Assembly: GCA_910585905.1 (NCBI GenBank) | Contig: CAJUID010000005.1 | Coordinates: 1 to 64,000, forward strand | DNA: 64,000 nt | Reading direction: 5' to 3' | DNA from: an uncultured Lachnospiraceae bacterium | GTDB lineage: Bacteria > Bacillota > Clostridia > Lachnospirales > Lachnospiraceae | In this document: piece after piece, positions 1 through 10,037 of the stretch | How positions within the stretch are numbered: the first letter of the stretch is position 1 | How the letters are laid out: every line of letters begins with the position of its first letter | Position numbers and translations under genes: made by a program | Notes under the pieces: model-generated | Seen by the model: only the letters and a program-made list of their open reading frames with translations | Database searches by the model: none | What the model was told of the DNA's origin: nothing

Positions 1-144
1 ACCACGCTTTCCACATCTTGTCAACAACTTTTTTTATTTTTTTGCTTTTTTCTTTTCGTTGCGATAAAAATCTATTTTTTTCGGCAACGAAAGCTATATT
101 ACCATGCTTTTAACATCTTGTCAACAACTTTTTTTAACCTTTTT
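1..144. repeat. Imperfect direct repeat, about 40 bp, 100-bp period
   Basis: A segment at 1-43 recurs at 101-144 with few changes; both copies contain TTGTCAACAACTTTTTTT. Between them is an inverted repeat, TTTCGTTGC / GCAACGAAA. Stretches of this kind are often seen next to rRNA operons in Lachnospiraceae, but no rRNA is visible here, so that link is a guess. Confidence 0.5.
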
Positions 145-173
145 CAGGGCAACCAAATCTATTGTTATAAAGC

Positions 174-218
174 AAAAGAGCAGGATTGTTATGCTTACAC
201 ATAAAATTCTGCTCTTTT
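174..218 (-). terminator. Rho-independent terminator of the LRR protein gene
   Basis: The arms AAAAGAGCAG (174-183) and CTGCTCTTTT (209-218) form a perfect 10-bp stem. It lies just past the stop codon at 229 on the minus strand and is followed by a modest T-rich tail. Confidence 0.7.
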
Positions 219-228
219 CTTTAATATT

Positions 229-2523
229 TTAACTTTTCACTTTAACTTTTTTATTTAATCCTTTTTGTCTAAATATCTTTTGATAAGATGCGCGTTTAGA
301 TTTTGGCACTTTGACAATGGCATTCTCAGGTACCCCGGTGAATACATTTGCCCCCATTTTTTTCGCCGTAAGCTCACTTGTTTTAAATATCACTTTTTTC
401 AACTTTGTACAGCTAGCAAATGCCTGCTTTCCTATTTTAGAAACATTAGACGGAATGGTAATCTGAGACAATTTTTTACATTGATAGAAAGCTCTTGCCC
501 CAATATTTTTTATCTCCGTTCCTAGCTGGACTTTTTTGAGGTTCTTACAGCCACTAAAAGCCTTTGCACCAATTTTAGTTACATTATCCCCGATTGTGAC
601 ACTTGTTATATGCGCATTATTTTTAAATGCACCATCTGCAACCGAAGTGACATCGTACGTAATGCCTCCTATCTTAACCGTATCTGGAACCTTTGCCGAT
701 GCTTTCTTTGTTTTTGGTCTGAAATATTCCACCGTACCAAATGTGTCATCTGAGTCTGTTACTATATACTGCGCACTGGCGTTACTGAGCGAAGCCCCCT
801 TCTCTGGTACAAAAATAGGAGTATCGTTATCATCATCACCAGTATTGTTGTCATCATCATTGTTATTGTCTTCTACATCCTCTGTTGTGCTGGAATTAAT
901 ATCATCCCATGTTGGATTGTCAGGGCCGACATCATCATTATTTTCTAAATCGCTATCATCCGGCACTACTTCATCATATGGCGGATATGGGCTTGCAGTT
1001 GGCCTTGGCGTTGTGACTGGCACTGGCGTCCCAGTTGGCTTTGGTGTTGGTCTTGGCGTCGCCGTTGGACGAACAGTAGGAAGGATCGAAGGACTAACAG
1101 ACGGACGAGCCGACGCACTGGCAGACGGAGTTACAGAGGATGACGGTGCTGGCGTTGCTGTTGCATTCGGATCTGTATTCTTTTCTGTAATCGTATTTGT
1201 CGTAAGATCTAACGTGTAAAATTTAGGCATACTATTATCAGTGACATACCAAATAATCTTATTCCCAATAACAATCGGCTGGCAATCTGATAAGCTTCCA
1301 CTTGCTGTCTGTACACTTTCCATATGATTTCCTGTCCCATCCAGCTTAACAAACTGGATCGTATTTGTTCCTTTGCCATCTGGATTTGTATCAGATGCCT
1401 GTTTCAGATCATATTTTTCCCAAAGCATTACAAAAGAATTATTTGACAGCTTCACCAAAATAGGATTTGATACAGAGCCAAAATCACTAGACGTATAAGA
1501 CGTAATCCTCTCGCTCTGTACAAACGGCTGTTCATAATCAGCACGTGGTATCTTACTTAGATAGATATTTCTTCCATTTCCATGAAAATCAGCTTTCTGG
1601 TCTACTGATTGATAGGCAACCAAATAATGGCTTTCTGAAACTTCAAAGCCACCAACCGCTGCACCCGTATACTCCTCGCTCGCATTTCCCTGTAATGTGC
1701 AGGCTTTTACCAGACTGCAAGCATCCGCAAAAATATCTCCATTGGCTGCAGCATTATAGCGGAACAGCATAAGTGAACGCGGATCATCTGCCATATGGTC
1801 CAGTGCGACTACTTTTCCATTATCTATCTTAATAAATTGATTATAAGACCGATTGACACAGCCAATCTCTGGGAGGTTTAGACTTCCCATATATGCTGTC
1901 TTGATCGCCCCGGTTTTTTCATGAAAAGTAAATGTAACATTTGCCTGATGATTTACCCCGTCATTAGAGCGATACATCCTATGGCTGGTTCTGACATATA
2001 CCAAATCCTGATACTCACAAAAACGAAGGCTGCCCGAAGCAAATGGCATAGTTGTATTTACATCCGATAAACTTGCACTTTTTACCCTATTCCAATCCTT
2101 CCTGTACTGAACAATCCTAAATACTTCTGTCTCATTGCTTTCATTCGGGTTTGCCTGCCCAAAAACAATGTAATTATAATCATCACCTGCATAAAAGCCG
2201 CCAAAAAGAGGCAATTCCTTTGAAATGGTCTGGCTGCTCTGCAATGTAAACGTTGAACTGTTATATGTTTCCACAATAATAGAAGAATCTACTTCCTCCA
2301 CACGGGTAATGCTTCCATTTCGATTCTGAAATAAATACGATTTGACATTAGAAGCCCAATTTCCACTATCCTCATAATAATCCTCGTGATGGATATTATG
2401 GGAAACCACCCCGGATGCAGCATTTACAACTGGCGTTTGTTTTCCACCTAAAGTTAGCAGCAAAATTGCTGCTAAGAACAAAGCTGTAGATTTCCGCCAT
2501 TTCTCCTTCATTTTTATATTCAT
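229..2523 (-). CDS. Secreted BspA-like leucine-rich-repeat surface protein
   Basis: The 764-aa protein has an N-terminal signal peptide (basic start, hydrophobic core at about residues 13-28, cleavage near VVNA). A long unrecognised extracellular region follows to about residue 460. Next come a Pro/Thr/Ser linker with TPRPTPKP-like repeats (about 465-525) and an Asp/Asn-rich acidic stretch. The C-terminus (about 600-764) carries BspA-type LRR_5 repeats with the pattern VTSVTIGDNVTKIGAKAF. Such repeats usually mediate surface adhesion or protein binding. No LPxTG or other anchor is visible, so how it stays on the cell is unknown. The start is supported by GGAGGGTGAGAT just before ATG. It is monocistronic. 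Function is inferred from the LRR domain only; the middle region was not recognised. Confidence 0.85.
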   Translation of the reverse strand: MNIKMKEKWRKSTALFLAAILLLTLGGKQTPVVNAASGVVSHNIHHEDYYEDSGNWASNVKSYLFQNRNGSITRVEEVDSSIIVETYNSSTFTLQSSQTISKELPLFGGFYAGDDYNYIVFGQANPNESNETEVFRIVQYRKDWNRVKSASLSDVNTTMPFASGSLRFCEYQDLVYVRTSHRMYRSNDGVNHQANVTFTFHEKTGAIKTAYMGSLNLPEIGCVNRSYNQFIKIDNGKVVALDHMADDPRSLMLFRYNAAANGDIFADACSLVKACTLQGNASEEYTGAAVGGFEVSESHYLVAYQSVDQKADFHGNGRNIYLSKIPRADYEQPFVQSERITSYTSSDFGSVSNPILVKLSNNSFVMLWEKYDLKQASDTNPDGKGTNTIQFVKLDGTGNHMESVQTASGSLSDCQPIVIGNKIIWYVTDNSMPKFYTLDLTTNTITEKNTDPNATATPAPSSSVTPSASASARPSVSPSILPTVRPTATPRPTPKPTGTPVPVTTPRPTASPYPPYDEVVPDDSDLENNDDVGPDNPTWDDINSSTTEDVEDNNNDDDNNTGDDDNDTPIFVPEKGASLSNASAQYIVTDSDDTFGTVEYFRPKTKKASAKVPDTVKIGGITYDVTSVADGAFKNNAHITSVTIGDNVTKIGAKAFSGCKNLKKVQLGTEIKNIGARAFYQCKKLSQITIPSNVSKIGKQAFASCTKLKKVIFKTSELTAKKMGANVFTGVPENAIVKVPKSKRASYQKIFRQKGLNKKVKVKS

Positions 2524-2924
2524 ATCTCACCCTCCATTTTAAATACTCCTGCAATAATAGTACATCAAAAATTTTAGCTAAGCTTCCGCGCAGTTACTAT
2601 CCACAGCTATTTATCCCTCCTGCGATAGACTCTCTGCTAACCTATTGTCAATCTATAAGATGACTAAAAACTTTCTATATATTATACGATTTTCTTTACA
2701 CCATTTCAATATAAAGTTGATTTTGACTTCCCCATTTTTAAGAAGGGATAATCTGCAGTTATCAATAACACAAATATTTGCCAATTTTACTCTGTGTGCA
2801 TGATTTTCTTTCCGTATCCAAATGGATCAATCGGAAAATACAGCCTCATATGACAATGCTACACTTTGAGGAAAGCCTAATACTTTGCAGCTTCGATATA
2901 TGATTTATGCACCCCTCCCGCAAA
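2524..2924. other. Intergenic region, no gene seen
   Basis: These 400 bp are A+T-rich and lie between the start of the LRR gene and the stop of the histidine kinase gene. A TTGACA-like hexamer on the minus strand at 2646-2651 has no good -10 partner at 16-18 bp. No RNA gene or other open frame was recognised. Confidence 0.5.
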
Positions 2925-4673
2925 CTATTGGTCTTTCGAAGAATGTAATGCTGCCTTGGGCATTTCCCTTGGTATCGTAATAATAGATTTGGTTCCTTCT
3001 CCCTCCCTGCTTTCAATCTGGAGCTGATATTCTTCTCCATAAAAAAGCTTGATGCGCTCGTTTACATTCCGAACGCCATAACCTCTTGTCTTAAATTCCA
3101 GTATTGAGGATAAAAGTTCCGGCTCAATCCCAACACCATTATCTGCAACACAAAGATAAATTTTGTCCTGATCCATCTGCCCAGTAATTTTTACAATCCC
3201 TTTCCTATCCTCTAACAAGTCTATACCATGTTCGATAGCATTCTCTACCAAAGGCTGCAGCAAAAGATTTAATGTCTGATATGGCAAAATGCCCTTATCT
3301 ACGTCTAATACTACATCAAAAGAATTATCATGCATACATAACTGGATTTCTAGATAGGATTTCATATTTTCTAATTCCTGTTCAATTGTCAACACATTGC
3401 TGCCACGATTTAGAGAAGTACGGTAAAAAGACGATAATGCCAAGGTAAGTTTACTGATATCCTCCTTCCCTGCCTCCAGAGCCTTCCAATTAATCAGTGA
3501 AAGTGAATTATACAAAAAATGAGGATTAATCTGAGCCTGGAGTGCCCGCATCTCATATTGCTTCTGCAGCAGTTTCCCCTCATATACTTCATTGATTAAA
3601 TGATTAATCTTTTCAATCATACTGCCAAAGCCGCGGATTAAATCACCAATCTCATCCGCAGCATCACTTGTAACCTGAATTGCCAAATCCCCCTCTTCGA
3701 CTGACTTCATATTCCGCTGCAATTTTTCTATGTCGAGGACAATGAGTCTTGAAAATACAATAGAAGCCAAGATAGATATAAGAATGCAGGCAGCGATAAT
3801 CCCCGACGCAATCACAATTAAGTCTTGCCCAGCCTCCGCCACTATCTGGTTTGGGCGATATAGAAGAACCTTCCACCCCTTAACTCCCATACCGCTTGAA
3901 ACAATTGTGTAATCTCTGCTTTTCTTTTGCTTTGCCTTCTGATATTCTGCTAACAGCTCCTTCTCTGAAAGTTGGAATTCTTTGTTGTCAGCCCCAAAAT
4001 GAACACTTCGGTATACTGGGCAGTTTTCTTCATCGTAGACGCACAACCCATAATCATTCTTAAAAATTTCATCAAATCCTCCAAAAAGTTCTCGATAATT
4101 CACTTCCAGATATAAAATCCCGTTGCTGCCAGATTGCTCCATAATCGGCATTGTTCGGAAACAAAACACTCTCTTTTCATCCAACTGCGCTTTCCATTGT
4201 ATATTCTGGTTTAGTTCTTCCTCCTGATACCATTTTTCCTGCTCAATTTCCCGAAGTGGTGCCACAGTTGTGTCATGGGCAGTAATATCCCTGTCAACGT
4301 ATATTGTAAACTTCATAATATCAGGGCTAAAATACTTGACAGATGACAATACTGGGTCAACATAATCCCTATACTGTTCGTACATTTCATAAATCGTCCC
4401 ATACTCTCCAATCAACACATTGGAAATCGGACTATTAAACGCAATATAGTCCGAGAGATTTTCATAAATCAACATCTGGGAATGAAACCGGGATACCCCC
4501 TGGGACAGCACATCCGTAATATTTTGCTGCTCCTTTTCCATTAATGCTGTACGCTGCTGGTAATATGCAAAAATCCCCAAAATTAGAATTGGAATTGTCC
4601 CAATGCACAAATAAATTCCCATTAACTTATGACGCAGCTTAGCATTTCGGAATCTGTTTTTAATGGACCTCAT
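2925..4673 (-). CDS. YesM-like sensor histidine kinase
   Basis: This 582-aa membrane sensor kinase has one transmembrane segment at about residues 15-37 and a second at about 285-310, enclosing a large extracytoplasmic sensor region. A HAMP-like linker (about 305-360) leads to the His_kinase domain with NPHFLYNSLSLINW, where His is the phospho-acceptor. A HATPase_c domain with DNGVGIEPE completes it. This architecture is that of the YesM/LytS class, which usually senses carbohydrates or peptides and controls a nearby transporter. No sugar ABC transporter is adjacent here, so the signal is unknown. The start overlaps the response-regulator gene by 14 bp, implying translational coupling, with GGGGAAGGA upstream of ATG. 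Confidence 0.9.
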   Translation of the reverse strand: MRSIKNRFRNAKLRHKLMGIYLCIGTIPILILGIFAYYQQRTALMEKEQQNITDVLSQGVSRFHSQMLIYENLSDYIAFNSPISNVLIGEYGTIYEMYEQYRDYVDPVLSSVKYFSPDIMKFTIYVDRDITAHDTTVAPLREIEQEKWYQEEELNQNIQWKAQLDEKRVFCFRTMPIMEQSGSNGILYLEVNYRELFGGFDEIFKNDYGLCVYDEENCPVYRSVHFGADNKEFQLSEKELLAEYQKAKQKKSRDYTIVSSGMGVKGWKVLLYRPNQIVAEAGQDLIVIASGIIAACILISILASIVFSRLIVLDIEKLQRNMKSVEEGDLAIQVTSDAADEIGDLIRGFGSMIEKINHLINEVYEGKLLQKQYEMRALQAQINPHFLYNSLSLINWKALEAGKEDISKLTLALSSFYRTSLNRGSNVLTIEQELENMKSYLEIQLCMHDNSFDVVLDVDKGILPYQTLNLLLQPLVENAIEHGIDLLEDRKGIVKITGQMDQDKIYLCVADNGVGIEPELLSSILEFKTRGYGVRNVNERIKLFYGEEYQLQIESREGEGTKSIITIPREMPKAALHSSKDQ

Positions 4674-6186
4674 TTCCTTCCCCCTGATTTCTGAATTTTT
4701 GCGGGCTTACGCCAAAATATTCCCGGAAACTCTGACAAAAATAAGATACATTCGGATATCCCACCGCATAACTTATATTTACAATTTTAATATGTGATTC
4801 TGTAAGCAGCTCCCTCGCCTTCTCCATTCGCAATGTCTTTATAAATTTACTTAAATTCTGCCCTGTCTCTTTCTTAAAAATATGGCTTAAATAACTTGGT
4901 GCCATATACACCTGTTCCGCCAACATATCTACACTAAGTTCCTTGTCATAATTTGAATAGATATACTTCTTAACTGTTTCAATCTCCCTGTGCATCATCT
5001 GTGGATTTAGGGCAAATGCCTTCTCCAACAGATCAATCCCTTCCTTCAAAATATCCATGACCTCAGAAAAATCATTGGCACGGTAAAGCCTATCCACTGC
5101 TACGCTTAATTCAGGTCTTTCCTTCGCTGGAAGGATATCATAGATATCCTTCATTAAATTAGAAAAGATAAATTTAACATACATCTGGGACAGTGCCTGT
5201 TTGCTGCGGTATTTCTCACAAAGCAGGCTAAAATGTTCTCTAAGCCCAACCATATCCTTGACTTTAATATCTTGGTGAATCTGCTTCATCAGCACATCAT
5301 CTTCCAGAGCAATTTCTTCCCCTTCTTCTTTCTCTTCATTTTCCAAAAACACCTTACTCTCTGGCTGATAAAATTTATTCTCCATTAACGTTTCTAATCC
5401 CTCATAACAAGATGCCAAATCAAGCGCCCCATTGGAATATCCGCTCACAGCAATATAACAAGATTCATGATAACGATGATATATTTCCATTTCTAATTTT
5501 TCGGCAAATTCCCTCCAACCAGATTCCATATTATGGTCAAACAGAAGAATACCCTGCTGCTGGTTCAGATTTAGATAGCACACCTCCTTGTCCCCTAAAA
5601 TCTGCTGCCGGAATTCAGCATCCCTGCGCCCAAAAAATTCGCTATCAAATTCAATCAACATCATGCAGTGATATCTCTCTAAAAAATCAACTGGAACAAG
5701 TCTCTCCAATTTACCCAAAATATCCTGTAATTTTCCTCCATTAATAAGCGAAAGCAGAATATATTCTCTAACAAATTGAATACCTTCCTCCTGAATCTCC
5801 CGTTCCGCTTTCTCATCCTCAATTTCCTTAATTACTTTTCTCATAGTATGTTCAAATTCTTTGGGGTCCACTGGTTTTAATATGTAATTATTCACATTAT
5901 ACGTCATTGCCCGCTTTGCATATTCAAACTCCCCATAACCGCTAAAAATTATTATTTTAATCCCCTTATATTGTTCTGCAACATTTTGGATTAAAGCAAG
6001 GCCATCCATAAAAGGCATTCTGATATCCGTCAGGAGCAAATCTACCTCTTGCCGCTCCAAAAGTTCCATTGCCTTCACCCCATTGGCAGCCTCATATAAT
6101 TCTGCCTCAATTCCTATTTGTTTCAGCAGAAAACGGATTCCGTTTCTCTCAATCTTTTCATCGTCCACTATCAGTATCCTAATCAT
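4660..6186 (-). CDS. YesN-like response regulator with AraC DNA-binding domain
   Basis: This 508-aa response regulator has an N-terminal receiver domain (IRILIVDDEK at the start; phospho-acceptor Asp in LLLTDIRMPFMDG, about residue 55). A long middle linker region follows, then a C-terminal AraC/XylS double helix-turn-helix (MAPSYLSHIFKKETGQN and YPNVSYFCQSFREYFG). It is transcribed ahead of the YesM-like kinase and overlaps it by 14 bp, so the two form a two-component pair. The ATG at 6186 is chosen because GGGAGG lies 6 nt upstream; a longer TTG-initiated frame to 6207 lacks support. Its targets are not evident from this window. Confidence 0.9.
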   Translation of the reverse strand: MIRILIVDDEKIERNGIRFLLKQIGIEAELYEAANGVKAMELLERQEVDLLLTDIRMPFMDGLALIQNVAEQYKGIKIIIFSGYGEFEYAKRAMTYNVNNYILKPVDPKEFEHTMRKVIKEIEDEKAEREIQEEGIQFVREYILLSLINGGKLQDILGKLERLVPVDFLERYHCMMLIEFDSEFFGRRDAEFRQQILGDKEVCYLNLNQQQGILLFDHNMESGWREFAEKLEMEIYHRYHESCYIAVSGYSNGALDLASCYEGLETLMENKFYQPESKVFLENEEKEEGEEIALEDDVLMKQIHQDIKVKDMVGLREHFSLLCEKYRSKQALSQMYVKFIFSNLMKDIYDILPAKERPELSVAVDRLYRANDFSEVMDILKEGIDLLEKAFALNPQMMHREIETVKKYIYSNYDKELSVDMLAEQVYMAPSYLSHIFKKETGQNLSKFIKTLRMEKARELLTESHIKIVNISYAVGYPNVSYFCQSFREYFGVSPQKFRNQGEGNEVH

Positions 6187-6287
6187 ATATTGCCTCCCAT
6201 TGGTCAATACCCCGGTTTATCCCCGCATGAAATATACAAAAGAGCTGTCTCATATTATTTTTGAACAACTAGCTCCTAAAGCAGACA

Positions 6288-6316
6288 AAGGACGCAAAGT
6301 ATTTCTCTGCGTCCTT
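6288..6316 (-). terminator. Likely terminator of glgP
   Basis: Perfect 9-bp stem AAGGACGCA / TGCGTCCTT, located downstream of the glgP stop codon on the minus strand. The T-tract behind it is weak (TGTCTGCTTT). Confidence 0.55.
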
Positions 6317-6383
6317 CGATACTTCTATTCTATTTTACACGGTATCTTCCAATCCGTAAAGCTTCTTTCCCTTTCTTATAATT

Positions 6384-8639
6384 CTAACATCCTGTTTTCC
6401 AGATATCCCTGTCATACTCCGCAATTGTGCGGTCAGATGAGAAGAATCCGGCTTTGCTGATATTGAGTAACATCTTCTTTGCCCAACCCTTGCGGTCCGC
6501 ATAATCAGCAAACATCTTTTCCTTCACCGCTATGTAATCAGCAAAATCAGGGAATGTCATAAACCAGTCTTTTTCTAAAAGCTCATGATAAAGCCGTTCC
6601 AGGTGCTCCTTATCTCCAACAGAGAGAAGTTCCTCGCTGACAATAAAGTCCACTGCCTCTTTTAAAACTTCATCCTTATTATAATAATCCTTGGAACAAT
6701 AGCTGCCCTCCTCATAACGCTTAATTACTGTATCGCTATCTTCACCAAAGACATAAATATTTTCTTCTCCAACAAGATCCGAAATCTCCACATTTGCACC
6801 ATCCAATGTTCCCAGAGTAACAGCGCCATTTAACATAAACTTCATATTTCCCGTACCGCTCGCCTCTTTTGAAGCCAGGGAAATCTGCTCAGACACGTCA
6901 CAAGCCGGAATCAGTTTTGCCGCTTTGCTAACATTGTAATTTTCCACCATAACTACCTTTAAATATGGATTGACACTATCATCCTTCTCAATCAGCTTCT
7001 GCAGACAGAGAATCAAATGAATAATATCCTTTGCAATTGTATACGCTGGAGCTGCCTTTGCACCAAAAATAGCAGTAATCGGAGTCTCAGGAAGCTTGCC
7101 TCCTTTAATCTCAAGATACTTGTGAATAATATAGAGTGCATTTAACTGCTGTCTCTTATACTCATGCAGGCGTTTTACCTGAATATCAAAAATAGCATTC
7201 GGGTCAATTGTAACATTCTGAGTTTTCTCAAGATATTCTTTTAATTCTTCTTTTTTCTTTGCCTTAATTGCAAGAAGCTTCTCCAAAACTGCTTCATCAT
7301 CGGCAAAGCCTGCGAGTTTCTCTAATTCATCTGCATCCTTCTTATAGCCATTGCCAATGCAATCTGTAATTAGTGAAGTCAACTCTTCGTTGCAGTGCAT
7401 CAGCCATCTTCTAAATGTAATGCCGTTTGTTTTATTATTAAATTTTTCAGGGTAAATCTTATAAAAATTATTTAATTCGCTGTTCTTTAAAATCTCCGTA
7501 TGCAAATATGCCACGCCATTGATACTATATCCGTAATGCATATCAATATGTGCCATATGGACGCGCCTGCTGTCATCAATAATATATACTGATGGGTCAT
7601 CGTATTTCTTACGCACTTCATTATCCAACGCAAAAATAATCGGAATAAGCTGAGGAACTACTTTCCAGAGATAGTCAAGCGGCCATTTTTCTAACGCCTC
7701 CGCAAGAATTGTATGATTGGTATAGGCACAAGTTTTTGATACAATATCCATTGCTTCCCCGATACAAATACCATGCTCCATCAAAAGACGGATCAGCTCA
7801 GGAATCACCATAGTCGGATGGGTATCATTTATCTGAATAGCAGCATAGTCAGCCAGATCATGTAAGTTAGAACCTTTTGCCATACATTCTTCCAAGATAT
7901 ACTGTGCACCTGCAGATACCATAAAATACTGCTGATAGATACGGAGAAGCTGTCCCTTTTCATCGCTGTCATCTGGATAAAGGAACAATGTCAGGTTCTT
8001 CTCAATATCATCTTTATCAAAAGAAATTCCATCCTGTACTGAATTTTCATCTACATTCTCTATATCGAATAAATGAAGCTTATTTGTCCTATTTTCATAA
8101 CCAGTCACTGCGATATCAAAAAGTTTCGCCTGAACCGTATGGTAACGGAACTGTACCGTATAGCTTTTCCCAGCATCTGTAAGCCAACTCGCCTGATCAA
8201 TCCACGGATTTGGGTATTCCTTTTGCAGATTCTTTTCAAACACTTGTTTAAAAAGTCCTAAATGATAATTTATGCCAATGCCATCCCCATTAATTCCCAG
8301 TGTTGCGATGGAATCCAGAAAGCAGGCAGCCAAGCGCCCTAACCCGCCATTTCCAAGAGACGGTTCATTTTCAATTTCCTCAATATCATAAATGCTTTTT
8401 CCATTTTCACTAAGCTCTTTTTTCACTGTATCAAAAATACCAAGATTAATTAAATTATTGGACAATAATTTTCCAATTAAAAATTCTGCTGATATATAAT
8501 AGACTTTCTTTTTTCCCTTATTGCTTTCCTTATCTTTTGCCAGATCCTTTGTCATCTCTAACAATGCAACATATAACTCCTCATTGCTGCACTCTGAAAT
8601 ACCTTTGCTATACTTTGATTCTACAAATTCTTTTAACAT
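6384..8639 (-). CDS. glgP: Glycogen/alpha-glucan phosphorylase
   Basis: This 751-aa enzyme of the GT35 family releases glucose 1-phosphate from the non-reducing ends of glycogen or maltodextrin, using pyridoxal phosphate. Visible signatures are YYISAEFLIGK near the N-terminus, NGGLGRLAACFLDS and the PLP region EASGTGNMKFMLNG, where the lysine carries the cofactor. The protein is compact compared with 800-850-aa phosphorylases, as in many clostridia. The ATG at 8639 is preferred because AAGGAGG sits 11 nt upstream; an upstream TTG at 8660 overlaps that ribosome binding site. It is monocistronic and cytoplasmic. The branching enzyme glgB lies elsewhere in the window. Confidence 0.95.
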   Translation of the reverse strand: MLKEFVESKYSKGISECSNEELYVALLEMTKDLAKDKESNKGKKKVYYISAEFLIGKLLSNNLINLGIFDTVKKELSENGKSIYDIEEIENEPSLGNGGLGRLAACFLDSIATLGINGDGIGINYHLGLFKQVFEKNLQKEYPNPWIDQASWLTDAGKSYTVQFRYHTVQAKLFDIAVTGYENRTNKLHLFDIENVDENSVQDGISFDKDDIEKNLTLFLYPDDSDEKGQLLRIYQQYFMVSAGAQYILEECMAKGSNLHDLADYAAIQINDTHPTMVIPELIRLLMEHGICIGEAMDIVSKTCAYTNHTILAEALEKWPLDYLWKVVPQLIPIIFALDNEVRKKYDDPSVYIIDDSRRVHMAHIDMHYGYSINGVAYLHTEILKNSELNNFYKIYPEKFNNKTNGITFRRWLMHCNEELTSLITDCIGNGYKKDADELEKLAGFADDEAVLEKLLAIKAKKKEELKEYLEKTQNVTIDPNAIFDIQVKRLHEYKRQQLNALYIIHKYLEIKGGKLPETPITAIFGAKAAPAYTIAKDIIHLILCLQKLIEKDDSVNPYLKVVMVENYNVSKAAKLIPACDVSEQISLASKEASGTGNMKFMLNGAVTLGTLDGANVEISDLVGEENIYVFGEDSDTVIKRYEEGSYCSKDYYNKDEVLKEAVDFIVSEELLSVGDKEHLERLYHELLEKDWFMTFPDFADYIAVKEKMFADYADRKGWAKKMLLNISKAGFFSSDRTIAEYDRDIWKTGC

Positions 8640-8852
8640 TCCGCCTGCGTCCTCCTTCAAACTTGTTTAAATCCCTTCATGTTCTTTATAAAATATATTA
8701 ATCATTTATGGACAAATTTTCCATATACTTTTTTTTAGATTTATGTTGTTTTTCTTTTTCTTTTTTATCCGTCCACAGCATTTTTAATAAAACACTACAT
8801 ATATTGATAATAAAACCACATACATATTACGAACTAGAAATGAGGATTTTTT

Positions 8853-9785
8853 ATGAAACATTTTTCTAAATTTTTTTCGGAATATCATCTTCCACCATCA
8901 TCAGAAAAAAATGTGCCGAAAGTTACAAAAAGGCAAGTTTTATCAAATGATAAAATAGATAAAGAACTTAATAAAATCAATTCATTTATCCGAAGTGGAC
9001 TGTTTGTATTATCCGCCATTTTAATTTCCAGTATTGCCATTGCATACGGACAAAAAAACTTTATGGGCAGCTACACTTCTACTTCTGGAAACCGGATTTC
9101 AAACAAAAAGCTCCCCATCTACTGCGTAGAACAGGAAGAGAAAAAAGTAGCATTAAGTTTTGATGCAGCATGGGGAAATGAAGATACTGCGAAAATCTTA
9201 GATATTTTAAAAAAGAAAAAAGTACATGTTACTTTTTTTATGACAGGTGGATGGATTGAAAAATACCCCGATGATGTCAAAGCCATTGCCAAAGCAGGAC
9301 ATGAGCTTGGAAATCACAGTGAAAACCATAAACAAATGTCCACACTCTCTGCAGAACAATGTAGGGAAGAAATTATGATACCGCATGAAAAAGTCAAAAA
9401 ATTAACCGGTGTGGAAATGCGGGTTTTTCGGCCGCCATATGGCGACTATAATGACACCTTAATTGAAACAACAAATGCCTGCGGTTATTACCCAATTCAA
9501 TGGGATGTTGACAGCCTGGACTGGAAAGATTATGGCGTTGATTCCATTATTAATACCGTATTAAATCATAAGCACCTTGGAAACGGTTCCATTATTCTAT
9601 GCCACAACGGAGCCAAATACACCGCACAGGCACTGGAGCAATTAATTGACGGATTGCAGGAAAAGGGATTTAAACTTGTGAAAATGTCTGACCTGATCTA
9701 TCAGGACAATTACGACATTGATGTTGAAGGACGGCAGCACCTAATCTCAGCGGCAGAGTCCCCAGAGACATCCCCTGCTCAGTAA
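8853..9785 (+). CDS. PdaB-like polysaccharide deacetylase, membrane-anchored
   Basis: This 310-aa protein has a single N-terminal transmembrane segment (about residues 48-68) and a NodB-type deacetylase domain (about 100-290). Motifs seen are VALSFDAAWGNEDT (motif 1), GHELGNHSENHK (zinc ligands HxxxH), RPPYGDYN (motif 3) and ILCHNG. In motif 1 the usual second Asp of the zinc site is replaced by Ala, a pattern shared with the sporulation protein PdaB rather than with classical peptidoglycan deacetylases. It probably acts on cell-wall glycans outside the membrane, possibly during sporulation (inference). The start has GAGGA about 7 nt upstream. It is monocistronic and divergent from glgP. Confidence 0.85.
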   Translation: MKHFSKFFSEYHLPPSSEKNVPKVTKRQVLSNDKIDKELNKINSFIRSGLFVLSAILISSIAIAYGQKNFMGSYTSTSGNRISNKKLPIYCVEQEEKKVALSFDAAWGNEDTAKILDILKKKKVHVTFFMTGGWIEKYPDDVKAIAKAGHELGNHSENHKQMSTLSAEQCREEIMIPHEKVKKLTGVEMRVFRPPYGDYNDTLIETTNACGYYPIQWDVDSLDWKDYGVDSIINTVLNHKHLGNGSIILCHNGAKYTAQALEQLIDGLQEKGFKLVKMSDLIYQDNYDIDVEGRQHLISAAESPETSPAQ

Positions 9786-9860
9786 TCACATGATAGCTGA
9801 CGGGTGATTGTTTGCTAGACTTGATTGACATGCCACGAAATCCCTGTATAATACAGACAA

Positions 9861-9889
9861 GGGCAGAACCGGAAAAACTGGCTCTGCCC
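9861..9889. terminator. Hairpin between convergent genes
   Basis: A 12-position stem (GGGCAGAACCGG with CTGGCTCTGCCC, one mismatch and one wobble) lies after the deacetylase gene. There is no convincing T-run on either strand, so termination is likely but not certain. Confidence 0.4.
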
Positions 9890-10037
9890 ATTTGCAACTA
9901 TTCACAAATCTTATATCGATTTTTTGAGTTTGCACAAAACTTGAAACAGTCTCTATCACTTTGATTTTGACCTCGAACGAACTGAGTATTACCAGACATA
10001 TTCGATAACTATTTCAAAAAAACCAAAAAGCAGTTTA

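Noticed and set aside
536..1219. Plus-strand ORF of 227 codons opposite the LRR protein gene
   Set aside because: It is the antisense shadow of the Pro/Thr/Ser repeats; it has no ribosome binding site and low-complexity sequence.
9786..10037. Possible insertion-sequence remnant after the deacetylase gene
   Set aside because: No inverted ends, target duplication or transposase-like peptide could be made out in any frame.
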